64,000 nucleotides of DNA, from contig JASANG010000524.1 in the NCBI GenBank assembly GCA_030248215.1, forward strand, positions 62,001 through 126,000, given 5' to 3'. Position 1 is the stretch's first letter; each line of letters opens with the position of its first letter. The position numbers and the translations under genes were made by a program. This document shows, in pieces, positions 36,401-51,400 of this stretch. Below the pieces are notes generated by a model. It made no database searches, was not told the DNA's origin, and saw only the letters and a program-made list of their open reading frames with translations. This stretch comes from Enoplolaimus lenunculus. Taxonomy: Eukaryota > Nematoda > Enoplea > Enoplida > Thoracostomopsidae.

Positions 36401-39400
36401 AACATTTTCAACCTTTTCTGTAAGTCAACGAAAACCCTTTTATGCGCCTCCTGAAAATTTTTAGCGCCGTCTGTGAACTGGCTACGGGTCTGTGTCTGGT
36501 TTAGAAAAATTTATTCATTATAAAATCAAAAATTGTCACAGTTTCTTAATGAAAACAAGATGTTCGGTATATTTGGTTGCCGATAACTTTTTCAATTTTA
36601 ATTTGAACATTCAGTGCAACACCTGAAAAGGGGCCTTTATATTGAAGAAGGCATATGCTTAACGTGTGTCGGGTGTTGTTTTTATGGCTGGAAAAAACTG
36701 AACATTCTAATGTACCCGAATTTTAGACGACGAGGAAAATAGAATATTTAGCAAATACCAATTTTTAAGTTTATGTACATAAATATATCTATAAATATGT
36801 ATATAAATATATGTTTAAAAATATTATAACCTAATAGTTTTAACACATTTCAGTTCAACAGTTTCGAACAATTGTGGATTAATTTTGTCAACGAAAAACT
36901 GCAACAATTTTTCAATCATCACATGTTCGTACTGGAACAAGAAGAATACGCCCGAGAAGGCATTCAATGGACGTTCATTGATTTTGGACTCGATTTACAA
37001 GCGTGTATTGAATTGATTGAGAAGGTATTTACTCTCAAATGTTTGTAGTGCCTATATGTGAGGGGCGTAGCTAAAACTTTTCAGATGCAGATATGTATAA
37101 GAGAATTTTTTGAATACTATAACTCTGGTTTGTATATTCTAATCTTTGTTAGTTAAAATTGTGGCCCTTGCTACTTTGATTCGGCAAACCATTTTTTGCG
37201 ACACTATAACAGAATAATCTCAAGCTTTTTGCTTAGGCTTAGGCTTAAGGTTACGCTTAGGAGTATGTTTACACTAGTGCTTCGCTCGTTTAAACAAAGA
37301 TTGACCAACAAACCGCTATACCGTAAATTTTAAAATTTACCGCATTTTGAGGTGTACGCAAAAATAAGCATGTGAACACTGTGACATAATGTGGACAAAT
37401 TATTGTAAATAATTCTCGAAACAGGCTTAGGATTAGGGTTATGCTTTTTATTTATGAAGTATTTTTAAATCTTAAGTCTATAGCAGATTGCTGAGATTCC
37501 TCAGATTGAAAGAACAATTCAGTAAGCGTCTGTATAAATAGTTTGCGTTTAAAGTTTAAATCTGTTGCTCTCAGCTAACATAAAAGAAATCATTTTTTCA
37601 AGCGAAATATATATGCTTTCAGCCGTTGGGTATTATATCGATGTTAGACGAAGAATGCATTGTTCCGAAAGCAACCGATATGACACTGGTTCAAAAACTG
37701 AACGACCAGCATTTAGGAAAACATCCGAATTTTCAAAAACCAAAACCGCCAAAGGGAAAACAAGCCGAAGCTCATATTGCAATTGTTCATTATGCCGGAT
37801 TGGTGCGAAACACCATTTGTGTTTTGAAATTTTACAGTTTTACAAAGAACAATGCAAATGCAGCAATATTATCTACAAGTCGTCTAAATTTGTGCATTGT
37901 GCAAAAGTGTTAGCGAATGCATAAATTCCGTATGCAAATTTTCTACTTACAGAACAATCTCGTACATGTGCTATTAACCTATTGTAAACAAAGTATGCTG
38001 GAAAGTTGCCCAAAATACGCATGTGGGGCGTTCTAATTAATAGATCTGTACAAACTAATCATTCACGATGGTGCTTTCTTGAGCAGCGAATAATTGGGAT
38101 AGCAAGGGTAGCAAATCAGGGGTGACGTTCTATAAAAATTATTTCAGGTTCGCTACAATTGTACAATGTGGCTTGAAAAGAACAAAGATCCGTTGAACGA
38201 TACGTGTGTATCAGTATTGAAAGCGACTCCAGGAAACGCGTTACTGAATGCAATTTGGGAAGATTATACAACACAAGAAGAAGCTGCTTCGAAGGCGAAA
38301 GGTACGCGTTATTTTTTTAGCTTTTAGAATTGTCAAATAATTAACGATTGTTCAATCAACCAACTTGTCCGCTTGACAAAAATAAATTTCGATTGGGTGG
38401 TCCGTGCATGTAACCCTATGATCAATCTTTGAATACGCCATTGTCTCAGAAATTTAAACTTGATGGCCCCTTTAGAAAATTTTTAACTTTGCTTGCAAGG
38501 CATTGAAAACGTTTGTATGCCCCTCCTGAAAATTTTTTAACCCCTTAGCATGGTGCGCTGGATGTAAGCATGTGAGACAAGCTTCTACGCTATGTGGCCA
38601 TGCAATATAGTGCAGTGCAGTGTATGTATGCTTGCGGCCGTATACGGTCGACATATATAGTAGACGATAAAAGCAGTTGGACAGGCGGGCTACGTGGGAG
38701 CTACGCAGTGAGCGCAATGGTAAATTGCCGCCCATTGAACACGATGTTCAGTCGAAATTAGGGTGGACGGTCAAAGGACGACCTTCCTGAAAATTGGTGG
38801 ATGTAAGCATGTGAGCCATGCTTGTCCGTTATGTGCATATTCAATACAGTCCAATTCACTGCATTAATGTAAGACGGCAGCATACGGTCGACATAGAGTC
38901 GACGATAAAAGCAGTTTGAGTGGTGGGTTGTGTGGCGCAGTGGTAGATTGATCGCTAAAGGAACCGTAGGCTGAGAAGAGTTCTATCCTTGCTCCTGGAG
39001 TTCTACTTTTTCCAGCTGCTTAGTACAAAAGGTCTGAAATCCCGGTTCCAACCTGGACTGACACTGGTTAACGGGCCTGAAACTTGGTAGGTTTTGTTTA
39101 TAGGCACTCTGACAGTTTTGGGCCTTTTCAACTTTACTCATTAATTAAAACTAATTTTTATATATTTGGTTAATTTTAGATAATTACAAGTTTTGGTTGT
39201 TACTAAATTCAATTCAGTTGAATATACTATTTTTATTAATGTTTCGTTTCAGACGGCGGTGGTGGAGGCAAAAAGAAAGGCAAATCAGCATCGATGGCCA
39301 CTGTGTCTATGATGTATCGTGTAAGCAGATTGGTTAACTTTCCACAGGCGAATGACAAGCATTAACATTAGTTTCACGGCATGACACGACTTCTATAGGC

Positions 39401-42400
39401 TCTTTGTTATTTTTTAAATTAAGTAAATTTTAACATTTTTTTATATTTTAATGTTTTTAAAATTTAAGTTCAGAAACAGTTCATATTTGTCCGTAATTAA
39501 TGCCATTGTCGTAGAAAAGTCTAAAAGTTACTTTTTATTTTATTTCAGGATTCTCTCAATAATTTAATGCGTATGCTGAACAGTACTCATCCACATTTTA
39601 TTCGTTGCATTATTCCAAACGAAAAAAAAGCTTCAGGTAAGAGTTGTGATTGGATAAAAGTTGTCTAGGTCCTGCTAACTTTAAGTTGGAATATATATTC
39701 CGCCAATCCAACCACCACTTCACAGTCCCTTAGCCAGGGGGGGGCGGGAACTCAGCGCGCTCTGGAAGAATTTTAGACCCCGTAAAAAGTTTTAAATTAA
39801 TCTTGTAATCCGTCAAAATCCATTGTATGCCCCTCGTGAAATTTGTTCTGCCCTCACTAGCAAGGTCAGCTGGCTACGGGAATATCCTATCGGTATTAAG
39901 ATTTCATTATAGTCAGTTAATACAGTGCGTATTCTAAAATCCGTTGAGCCATTTAAGTTAAGTTAAGTTTGTTGACAATGGTTGGGTTTATCACATTTGT
40001 CCAATCAAAATTTAAGAGAATAAGTTTTGAACCTCCATTGGTCAAATACCCGTTGTTTGCGTGACGTTTTGCTCTGTTCAATGTGGCACAAAGCAGACTT
40101 GAAGTCGAGGGTTTATGATGAAACGAATAATTAGTATTCGAGTTAATCGTTTTATCACACAGTTAAGACTAAAAGATCAAAATTAGTATCGATTTATGTC
40201 CATATTGATACTGTAAAAATTTAAATAAACTCTGAACGAAAATTGAAATTAAGTTCTTCGGTCTGTACCGCTCAGTCAATAACTTCATTTTACCGAGAGT
40301 GCATGATACAAGAGTGTGCAATTCGGGTTTTCGCATGCTACAAAATGTACCACCGACCGTTGCGTTTTTGGTTAACCCCTCTTATATAGAGGGTTGCCGC
40401 TGTTGCATGCAATAATCGTAAAGTGTGGTAGGCCAAAAATACGACGTGGGCCGGGTACGTTCTTTTTTACTCTTTTGTATACTCTTGTTGAAATATGCTT
40501 CGTCCGCTTTGATTTTACTGATTTTCAGGTGTAATTGATGCTGAACTTGTACTCAATCAACTGACATGCAACGGTGTACTGGAAGGCATTCGTATTTGTC
40601 GTAAAGGATTTCCAAATCGTATGATCCATGCTGATTTTCGTCAACGGTAAAACGGATTTCAAAACATTAATTTGGTTTTCACTGGCAATTTGAAAGTGAG
40701 GGTTGGTGGTCACTTTACACACTCCGTCAACCACCCTTGTGTTCAGCCCTCCTACTCGAAAAACCACACCTGGTTTGAAATTTATGAAAATGGAAAAAAG
40801 CATCACTTGTATAGTCATCGCCTAAGCTTCGAAGTTGGAAATTTCAACAAATATATTGCAAAAGTATAAAAATATTTGGGAAAAATATCTAATTTTTAAC
40901 CCTAAGTTATGTCTATAAACGGCGTTCTAAAAACCCTCGTCCATTTATCAAATCTCTCATGTTTAAGATTGTGTATTAAGGTTTAGTAGTAAAAATCGCA
41001 ATAGTCTTCTGACTTCCTTGGCTCGGCAGGTATTTCTACTGTGATAACTCGACCGGACCGCCTTATAAAATGAATCCGCCACTGATTATTTTTGCTTTTA
41101 TTTAATAACAACTCAAAATATATTCAAAAGTGTAGCGAGGATGTATATTTGGAGGCCAGTGTAAAAGCTGCCGAAAGCTATGTTTGAACGCAAAGAATTG
41201 ACACGAATCGTTTTCAAAACTATTGGGAGGGTAAGACATTGTTGGTTTTTGTGTGACGACGACTCAGAACTCCTTTCGATTTGTTTCAGATACGCAGTTC
41301 TTTGCACAGAACAAGCGAAATCTAATCCGGAAGACGCAGCAAAATGTGCAACTTCAATGGCAGTTCGAATGGAACAAGATGGCGTTCTGACGCCTGAGCA
41401 ATACAGAATGGGACTCACAAAGGTTAGTTTAAACTCGAGTTGCCTCTTCCATGCTTTCGCTCCACATTTAAGGTTGAGGCCTAGATTTAGGCTCAGGTAA
41501 GCTTTTTCTAAAAACCTAAGTCTAAGTCTAAGATTGGTGTGAGTTTAGGCTTAAACCTAAGCCTGAGCGCTGAAAATATACATGATCCCTATGCATTAAT
41601 CTCAGCATAAGTCTTGGGCCTGTTAGAAACCGGCAAGCTTCTTTGGCTTAGGCTAAGGCTTAGACGCCGGCCTATTTGCTTACAATCTTCGCGTTCTTGT
41701 AGAGATTACATTTTTCTTTGGCGTGGAACAATATATTTACAGCCTTCTGAAAGAGGTCTCAAGACAAATGGCCAATATTAAGGTCGGAACAGTATTATAA
41801 GCTTATTCCAAAGCCTAAGCCTAAGCCTAAGACTAGACCCAAGCAAAAAAATAGTCTAAAGCTTAAGCTTATTCTATTCAAATCCCACAGAAAAACGTTT
41901 CGCCCCTGATCTTTGCAAGGGCCAGACAAATTGAGACGAAACTGTAAAAGAACTGTGTGATTTATGCGCACTTAAGTTTTTAACTACAACGATTTTGTAC
42001 AAACAAGAATGTTTTGATTCACCGATCACCCATCGGGAAACAACCTAGTGTTACTTTTTACTTAATGGTTTGTTTTGAAAGTTTCTTATTTAAAGAGTTT
42101 TTATAACGCAAATTGAGCAAATCACATCTATGCAATGCAAAATTACACCATTGTATTGAAAGCAGAAAAAAAATAAGGGCAGGTAAAGGTAGGTAACGGT
42201 AAAAAAGTTTTGCGCGGATATGTATCAAAAGCATGATCGATAATACAAGGCTACATTTGCGAATGTGCTTTTAAAACTCAATTATGCTTTATAGGTTCGA
42301 ACTTAACTTAATTTGGTTCTGGAGTCAAGAATGCGCTATAAGTTAGGGATAATTCACATTTACGGAAGCGTTTAGAGACTCTATCCGCTTACGAACTTTT

Positions 42401-45400
42401 ATTAGGCATACGGACTCTTATTGATTGCAGCACAAAATGAGGAACCTCCCCTCTTATCATCCTCTCTTATTCGGGTCACTAGAGTACTTCGTAGGCAGGC
42501 CTCTATAGTTTACGGTTGCTTTGCTTTCTATAGCTCAAAAAATCTTCCCGTTCACTACGGTCGCTAACAAAAACTTCTATATACATAAATTAAATTATCC
42601 CCTCTCGAAACAAAATTTTGGCTTTGGCTACTTTTGCTCGGAACAATATATGTCTTTCAATTGAATTTTTTCGCGAAATGAAATCCTGGCCAAACCAAAA
42701 TGCATTCGACAGCTTAATTAATCTTTTCTCTGTTTCAGGTTTTCTTCAAAGCCGGCGTACTGGCGCATCTCGAAGACGTTCGAGACGCTCGTATCGCCGA
42801 ATTGATCACCGGATTCCAAGCGCGGATCCGTGGCTGGTGTGCGTTGACCGAAACTGAACGACGACGCAAAGAACTTGTCGGATACACCGTTCTACAAAAG
42901 AATATTCGATCTTGGATTGAACTGCGGACTTGGGTTTGGTTCAAATTGTACGGACTGGTCAAACCGTTGTTGAAAGCTGGCAAAGAAGCTGAAGAACGCG
43001 AGCGGTTGGAGAAAAAAATTAAGGTTTCTGTGGTAGCCAATGATTTTAAATGGAGCAATAATAAGCAACGCAACAGCCTAAGTGCCATGCTCTGTTCAGC
43101 GCGTAAATTTCAAATGGGAATACCAATCGCTATCACCCTCGCAAAATTTAGAAGCATACTTTGGCAGAATACCTATAATTTGTTCTTGTGACTATGTTCT
43201 AGTATTTACAAAATTTTTTATATCAAATTTTCAAGAGCCCCATTCATTGACTTTGGCGGAAGCCTATCACAAACTTGGCACATCGTTGCATCAATCAGGA
43301 CCATCGTCAGAAAAGGACTAGATATGAGCCCACTTTGCCTAAAACTGTTTTGGCATCGATAGTCAGTTTAAGACTTTTGAAAAGAGCTGTTCGAACGGAT
43401 ATAGAAGGGGCCGGCCATAAACTGGCTATATTTTCTTAAATCTGAATATTTTTCATATTTGCAGGAATTGGAAAACAACTGGGGCAACGAAGAAAAATTG
43501 CGCAAAGACTTGGAAGCAGCGAACGCGAAGCTGATCGAAGAAAAGAATGAATTGTTTTTGAAACTTCAAGCTGAAACGGACAACAAAGCAGGCGCTGAGG
43601 ATCGCGGTGCGAAACTGGAGTCACAGAAAAAGGATTTAGAGAAACAAATTGCGGTAATTTATGGACATTTGAAGAAAATAATTGCTACAAAACTTTAAAA
43701 TTCAAGGACACTCCTGTGAACGGGTAAAAGTGGGTGAATTTATTGCAAAATTTTACAAAAATAAACCACTGCAAAATCTTTGAAATTCAACGATACTGCA
43801 GTGCGGTTTAGAAAAGAATCAAGGTTTTAAGAAAGCAAACTTTGAAAAGTTTTTTGAAACAACGGAATGATAAATGGGTACACTGCAAAAAATAGTGAGT
43901 CAAATTGACTCTCTCGGAAATAGGCTTTTCCCGACTACACAAACTGAGTCAAAATTCGACCCCGCCAGTGTCAAATTCGATTCACTGAATCGCTCAGTGA
44001 GTCCAATTTGGCGAAGTCAAATTTGGCTCAGTTTGTGTAGTCAGGAAAAGCGTATTTCCGAGAGAGTCAATTTGACTCCCCATTATTTATAGTGTTCTTA
44101 AACTTGAAAAATTTCCACCCAATGGTCAAAAATTATTTTCAAATTATAGTTCATTGGCTAAAATCAAGAATTTTCGTACACTTTAGCCACATATAATGCT
44201 ATGGCTTAGGCTTTGGTTTAGATCAAAGTTTAGGCAAAAACTCGGACTTACCTTTATGTCAGGATTTCGCCTAAGGCTGTGGAGCAAAAGTGTACAAAAA
44301 TCAAATTTAGTGTTTGCAACTCAAATTTTTTGCTCAAACTTTTTTAGGATTTTTTCAGGAATTGCAAGAAAGACTGGCCAATCAAGAAGACAAAACGGCT
44401 GAGGTGACAAAACAAAAGAAATCGCAAGAAGAAGCGAACGAACAACTGAAGCAACAACTGCAAGATTTGGAGTTGCAAATTCGAAAATTGGAAGCTGAAA
44501 AGCAATCGCGTGACAATCAGATCCGAAGTTTGCAGGTCATGGTTCATTGATGACTCGAGGAATTTCGTTAACTAACTTAGGTTTAGGCTTAAGCTTAGGA
44601 TTACGCTGTATTTTAATATGGCGGATGCTGCCGCTTGCCGCGGTACGACGCTATGGGTTGTTAACAACAATATAGGCAAAATCTGTTTGGTGAAGCGCAG
44701 CGGAGTTTGGCGACGAGCAGAGAGTACAGCACAAGCCTTAATCCGTTTACACATGTTAAATCTATAGTTTTCCTTTCTTCAATATTGTCGCAAAGGTTAG
44801 TAAACTAAGATGCTCATGCTAACCGCTATAATGCGAACGCAAATTACTGTAAAAATAATAGACTAGTGCGAAGCAATACATTAATACCGAAGTTTAGGGA
44901 TTAACAAACCCTTTGAATTTAGAAAAAATTACTTCCAATATTTTTAGGAAGAAATGGGTCAACAAGACGACAACAACGCCAAATTGAACAAAGAAAAGAA
45001 ACATCAAGATGAAGTCAATCGAAAATTGATGGAAGATTTGCAAGCAGAAGAAGACAAAGTTGCACATTTGAACAAAGTCAAAGCGAAACTGGAACAAACG
45101 CTCGATGAGGTTAGAGAGTTGAAACAGAAAATACCGTTAGATAGAATTGAGGCAATTTGTAAAGAAAAAGTAGCGCAATTCACAATGCTTGGTTGCAAAA
45201 CAATTCCACTGTAAATTCCAATTAGTTGATTACTCAACACAGCTACGAAAGACCCGGAAAAATGTGTCTTGTTAAAATTGGTCAAAAATATTATTAATTT
45301 AAGATTAATATCGCAATTTGTATTAAAATTATATTAAACCCGAAGATACTTATATTTTAACAAAAATTAACACTTTTACAGTACAATTTGTTTCAAATTA

Positions 45401-48400
45401 TTACAATGAGAAGTAATTTTTTCCTAATATAAAAAATTAATAATTTTTTACACAGTTTATTTCAAAATATTAATTATTACATTTTTCAATATTTTTATTG
45501 TTTTAGTTGGAAGACTCGTTGGATCGCGAAAAGCGATCACGTGGCGACGGCGAGAAATCGAAACGTAAAGTTGACGGTGAATTGAAGCTGGCGAATGAAA
45601 CCATTGACGAGTTGAACAAACAGAAGCATGACGTTGAAAATATGCTGAAAAAGTGTGATTCTTTCATTTAGGGGGCTTGAAAAGATTAATATTGTAATGC
45701 TTTTATGGGGAAACAAGCAATTAAGCCGAGAGATTCTTGTATACTTTAGACACCGGATTGCAGGGACCAAAAATTTCGCACAATTTTTAAACAAAGCAAA
45801 ACGTTTTCTTGATGAGCTAAGTGTTTGGGTCTGTCTTGGGCTGCGGATCTAAATTTATGCCAATATTTGTTTCACCACAGTGTTTGCAACGGTTAAATGG
45901 CTAATATTGAGCGCAGATATTTGCATATCTAATAGTTAATTCTGATGTTTATTTAAAAAATAAATTTAAATTTTCATTTTGCTTTCAGAAAAGAAGCCGA
46001 AAACCATACTTTGTCATCGCGACTGGAAGACGAACAAAGTCTAGTTGGGAAACTGCAACGACAAATCAAAGAACTTCAATCGCGAATCGATGAACTCGAA
46101 GAAGAGTTGGAGGTCGAGCGGCAAGGACGTGCTAAGGTAAGTTGTTTTAAACTTTTTAAGAATTCGACGCCAGCTGGGTCTGTCCTGAATCTGCAACTTT
46201 TTTGGATGGTATTTAAGTAAGATTTTTCAAACTTAAGTCTACGAAAATTCCTGAAATCTAAGAAGTTCGAAAAGTTCGTTCGTGTGCTAACATATCAAAG
46301 TAAGCTTCAGATGAATAGAGTTTAAAAAGGTATCATCAAATATTGCATATACATAGAAGTCAAAATTTTTTCGTTAGGTGATCCAGTATGTATGCAAAAT
46401 TTTTAAAAATTGCTAAAATTAAAGAATAGTTTTCAAAAAAGTGTATATTTACTCAAATGTCATATATGTTCACGCTGTTAGACCACTTTTACAAGCTGTG
46501 AAACTTACGTACTCACCAGTACTGGCGCAAGTACAGCCAAAACTCCCAACTGGGGGGAGCGACCCTTGGGGGTCCCTTCTTGCCAAACTAAAAATTTTTC
46601 GCGAACCACGAAGTTATAGAGTTGTGAAACATTTCATTGTGGCCCCATTAGACCTGATTGAGGAGGCAAGCATCCTAACGCAGGCCGTGGTACTAACTCT
46701 CGTACTGGCGAAATTACTAGAAAAATTGGCATTTCTTTAAGCTTTGGAATTAATGTACTACCTCGTAGAAGTCTTCAGCTCCTAACCCCAGTAAAAAGTT
46801 CTCAAATGAGCAGACTACATGAACGACGGGTGAGTTGAACTTAAAACTTTGTCAGAGTGAACGCGCAAAGTCGGATACTCAACGCGAGTTGGAAGAGCTA
46901 AGTGAGCGATTGGAAGAAGCCGGCGGTGCAACTGCAGTTCAAATAGAAATGAACAAAAAACGAGAAGCGGAGCTGGCTCGACTCCGACGCGATCTTGAGG
47001 AAGCGAATATGAATCACGAGTCAGCGTTGACGGTTCTACGAAAGAAACATAACGACGCTGTTGCCGAGATGGGAGACCAGCTCGATCAATTGCAGAAACA
47101 AAAATCGAAGTAAACAAAAAGAAAAACCTGGTTGAGGGAGTGTAAAGTAGTAAAAGTTTGAAAATGAAAAATTAGAGCAATGTTTCTAAATAAATTTTTT
47201 GGTACTTAAAACAAATTTAAATTAAGTCTAATCAGTTGCAAAAAAATGAAATTTGAGGTCAAAATTCAAAATTGGAAAATAATTTCGAGTTAAACTAATG
47301 GCAAGTTTTATCGAAGTGCAAACATTTAAAAATAAAAAATTGTTTCTACAGTAAAGACGTATGAGATTGGAACGCTTGTGACTTTGAATTTTTCAACAGA
47401 ACTCAAAATTCGTTAGGATCAATCGCCGGAAAACAAATAGAAGTAAGCGAAGGAAAGACAATGCTGCTGGCCAAAAAAGGCTGAAATTTTTGAAAATCGA
47501 CAATTGTGAAAGGTTTCTAACCGATTTAATTATCTAACGGATGTTGTTGTAATATGGCGTGCAATCGGCCTTCTGATATCACCGGTCAATGGTGTAGCGG
47601 GTCGACAGTTGCACAGCATCATATTACGTTCGCTCTCAGGTCCACGGTAGGAGATGAACAGGGCTGTGTGTCGTAGTGGCGCACGACTCGATAGTCACCT
47701 ACGGTGGCTGTTGGCTACGCTGACCAAATGGTGTACCGTGAAGGATGCATGCCACACCAGGTTCGGCGTGGATGGCTATTGAGCCCTGCTTCTCAAGCAC
47801 AATGGACGGGCAGGGCACGTAAGATCGTTGCTGTTGCGCACATTCGTTGTGTCTGGGAGGTAGGGCGTGCATGAGCTGTCTATCCACTGACACTTTGCAC
47901 TGCACCAGGGGAAATATCCTTACAGTTGTAAATTCGGTCGGGGTCAGGTGCTGAAAAAGAAATCCAGCAAAAATGACGAAAATGGTTGCATTGCTATAAT
48001 TGGAAATTTTTTTAAATGATTGAGATTTAATTGGATTCGTTGTAATAAATAGAATCAAAAGTAGTACGGTAAGTGTGAAAAGATTTGAAAAGTTTCACAA
48101 CACACCGTTGTCAACCTACGACCCGTATTATCAAATATGTGTAGCACCTATTGCCATTTGGTAAACAAGTTGTAGCTTTCAAACCAGTGAATGGTGAAGT
48201 TCGAACTTAGGCATTTAATCACATTTGATTTGTCCGTTTTTAACCTGAAAGCACACTTGCAATTGCGAAAATTAAAATTAGTACAAAAGTAGGACAAATC
48301 AAATGCGAAAATACGCCTAATTTCCAACATCACCAGTCACTGGTTCGAAAGCTACAAAACCAACTACCAACTGTAATATGTGCTACACACCCTTTGAGAA

Positions 48401-51400
48401 TACGGGCCTTTGACTAAAAGGTGGCTGTGGAAATTTTAGACTTGACAAAGACAAGGCGTTGTTGCAACGTGAAATTGAAGATATGCGCAATGCTTTGGAT
48501 GCCGAAGCGAAAATTAAAGCGGATCACGAAAATAGGGCAAAACAACTTGAATTACAGGTATACCGGAATTAAGCTAATCGGCACTCCTGGGCGGCTACTT
48601 TCAAGCTGCAAAATTTGATAATATGAGACAAACTTTTTTGAGAATACTTACAGCGTGAAATATAAAATTTATAACAAAAATTTCAAATAAACACCATTCA
48701 CACGTGCAAAGTTTGGCAACGAGAACTCGTAACTGCAATTTACACCTACAAGTTTCGTCCTGCGTTTTCGAACAAACTTGTAGCTGCAATTTACAGCTGT
48801 AAATTTTCGCTGTAAAATATTGTACGTGATAATGCTAGTTTATTTCAATTGCAAAATATTGTCTGTTTTTTACTGAAACTAAATAATTTAGCGTCTCAGC
48901 TTAACAAATATTAACGATAAATCGGAATATACCTTCAGAAAGTTGTTTCTAAGTCAACAAAAGCACATAAATCCACCTTAATAAGCGGTCAAAGACTTCA
49001 TTTCAGCTGGCAGAAGCGAACGCAAAATGTGACGAACAAGTGCGTCAATTACAAGAAGCCGCAAGTTGGAAAAATCGAATGAATTCTGAAACGTCGGAAC
49101 TTGGCCGCCAGTTGGAAGACGCCGAAAGTCAAGTTGGACTGTTGAATCGCGTCAAATTACAACTGACGTCACAGCTCGAGGCATCGCGACAGAGTGGCGA
49201 TGAGGAAGCTCGAGTGAGTGGAGAATTGATAATAGTCTTATACAAGAGCATGCAAGTACTTGGCTGTGTGTGGTACAAATTGCACCAGCATACGTTTTTT
49301 AGCCCTGTCCCCTTATTTAATTTGGTCGATATTATCGGAAACATAACATATAGATAGCATTTGAAAGTATAATCGGAGAACCACTAAATGTTTAACACTC
49401 AAAGTGAAGACATTCGTTCTTACAGGAACCTCCTAATGTAGTGGGAACACCAAAAACTCAACGTGCCCTGGGTACACTCTTTTGCACACAGAATGTACTC
49501 AGTTGCACACTCTTACAAAAAGGGTCATTATCGACCCTTGGTATTACTAGTTGTTGTCAACTCCGTCAAGCTTGGGAATCAAGCTCTTTGGTCAAGGTAT
49601 AATACAAAACGCTGAAAGCATCGAGTTCAAATTTGAACTTGTAATTAAATCTCATATAAAAATAAAAAATATGCAAGAAAGGATAAAGAAAATTTTTTTC
49701 ACCTTTACTATCTGGCACCAACAACAAGAGATTTTGCCTCGCAGTGAATTATTTTCAGGAACGTCAATCAATCGCTGCACAGCTACGCAACGCGGAACAC
49801 GAAGTCGAAACACTGCGTGAACAATTGGCCGAAGAGAGCGAAGCAAAGGCTGAATGTCAACGAATGGTCGCAAAAGCGAACGCCGAAACGCAACAATGGC
49901 GGGCCAAGTACGAGGGAGAAGGACTTGCAAAGGCTGAAGAAGTTGAAGATGCTCGGTAAGTCAATTTTCAGTGAACTTTTACTTATTTTAATTTAACGAT
50001 ATTAAAACGTGTTTAATTTATTATTTCGTTGTTATTGTTAAAAGATTACTGTTTAGATTGTGTTTTATAGTTGATAGGCTTCGGTGTTTAAACAACGAGG
50101 AAAATTAATATTGTAATAAATACAAGGCCCGAGAAAATATTGGAAGTTGAAAGTTACTCGTTCATAAATTTAACACATATTCAAACCCGTAGACAACTCA
50201 AATAGCTAAGTGAGCTAAAAAAATTTTTACAGATGGGCATACAAGAGCTTTTGATGATTTGTAAGCAAGGTTGAGAATTTTCTAATGGGCAAAATTCTTC
50301 CAGGGGGCTGAGCCTCTGGCAACTTTCAAGCCAGTGGAAAATTCAGCACATTCTTCGCATATGATTTGCTGTACTGCTGTACCAATTTTGAGTTCATTAA
50401 ATGCAATTGTTTGTAGGTTTAAAATCTTTTACTAACTGAGGATAGTTCCTATACACATTTGAGAATATGGGCCAAGAACTCAATATAACTTAGTGTGATA
50501 GTTTACTATAGCTTGATCAGCTTCTCTGTTATTGTCAGAAATTTCTGGCTCAGCCACTGAACGCACAATATAAACCGTGATTTTATATTAAAGTTTTTTA
50601 AATTTTAGACGTAAACTTGTCGCAAAATTGAACGACATGCAAGAAGCGTTGAATCAAGCGAACAACAAAATGGCAACGCTTGAAAAAGCAAAACATCGGC
50701 TCATGGGAGAATTGGACGACGCGCAGGTTGATTGCGAACGAGTAAGTATCGCTTGGTAAACAATACTCAGTGGGGGAACTTGGGTGTATTCCCCCACCAA
50801 CGTACCCAATTGAAGTAAACAAGTGACACTCCCCCCAAATTACTGGTTGTATGTTTAAATTAACCCAGACGATAAACACGAATTTGCTGTATCTATGTTA
50901 AAATTGGGCACCGATACTAGCTTAACAGTTAATCTACTGCTAAAGAGATGGAAAAACAGCTTGTACTCTGTTACAAACTTCTTCCATCATTCAAAAAAAC
51001 GTTGGCTACGGTTAAACTCGCGCAGATTCTAAAGTTTATCTATGTAATAGGTTCTAATTTTTTTCTACTTTTCAGGCTCACACCTACGCAGCACAAATGG
51101 AAAAGAAACAGAAAGGATTCGATAAAGTCGTTGAAGAATGGAAAAAGAAAACTGACGATTTAGCAAATGAACTCGACGCCAGTCAACGAGACGCTCGAAA
51201 TTTGTCTACGGAACTGTATAAGGTATGTCTGGCTGGGTGGGGTACAAAGGGCAGTGCTCGTCGATGTTTCAAATAAATCCTAAGTTGAGGGGTTGGAATT
51301 TATAGTCGATTTAAATTGAGCAAAAATGTTTGCCACACAAGGTAATGATGGAGTTTATTTTGAGTGGAATTTGTTAAAACATTTGTTATAGTGTGCAAAA

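Noticed and set aside
38930-38995. Intact tRNA gene
   Set aside because: A- and B-box-like words are present, but the arms do not pair as a cloverleaf and no acceptor stem is visible; kept only as a possible SINE.
47100-47112. Apparent stop codon in the myosin rod after exon 25
   Set aside because: The TAA lies in the GTAAAC donor; splicing at 47109 in phase 2 joins correctly to exon 26.
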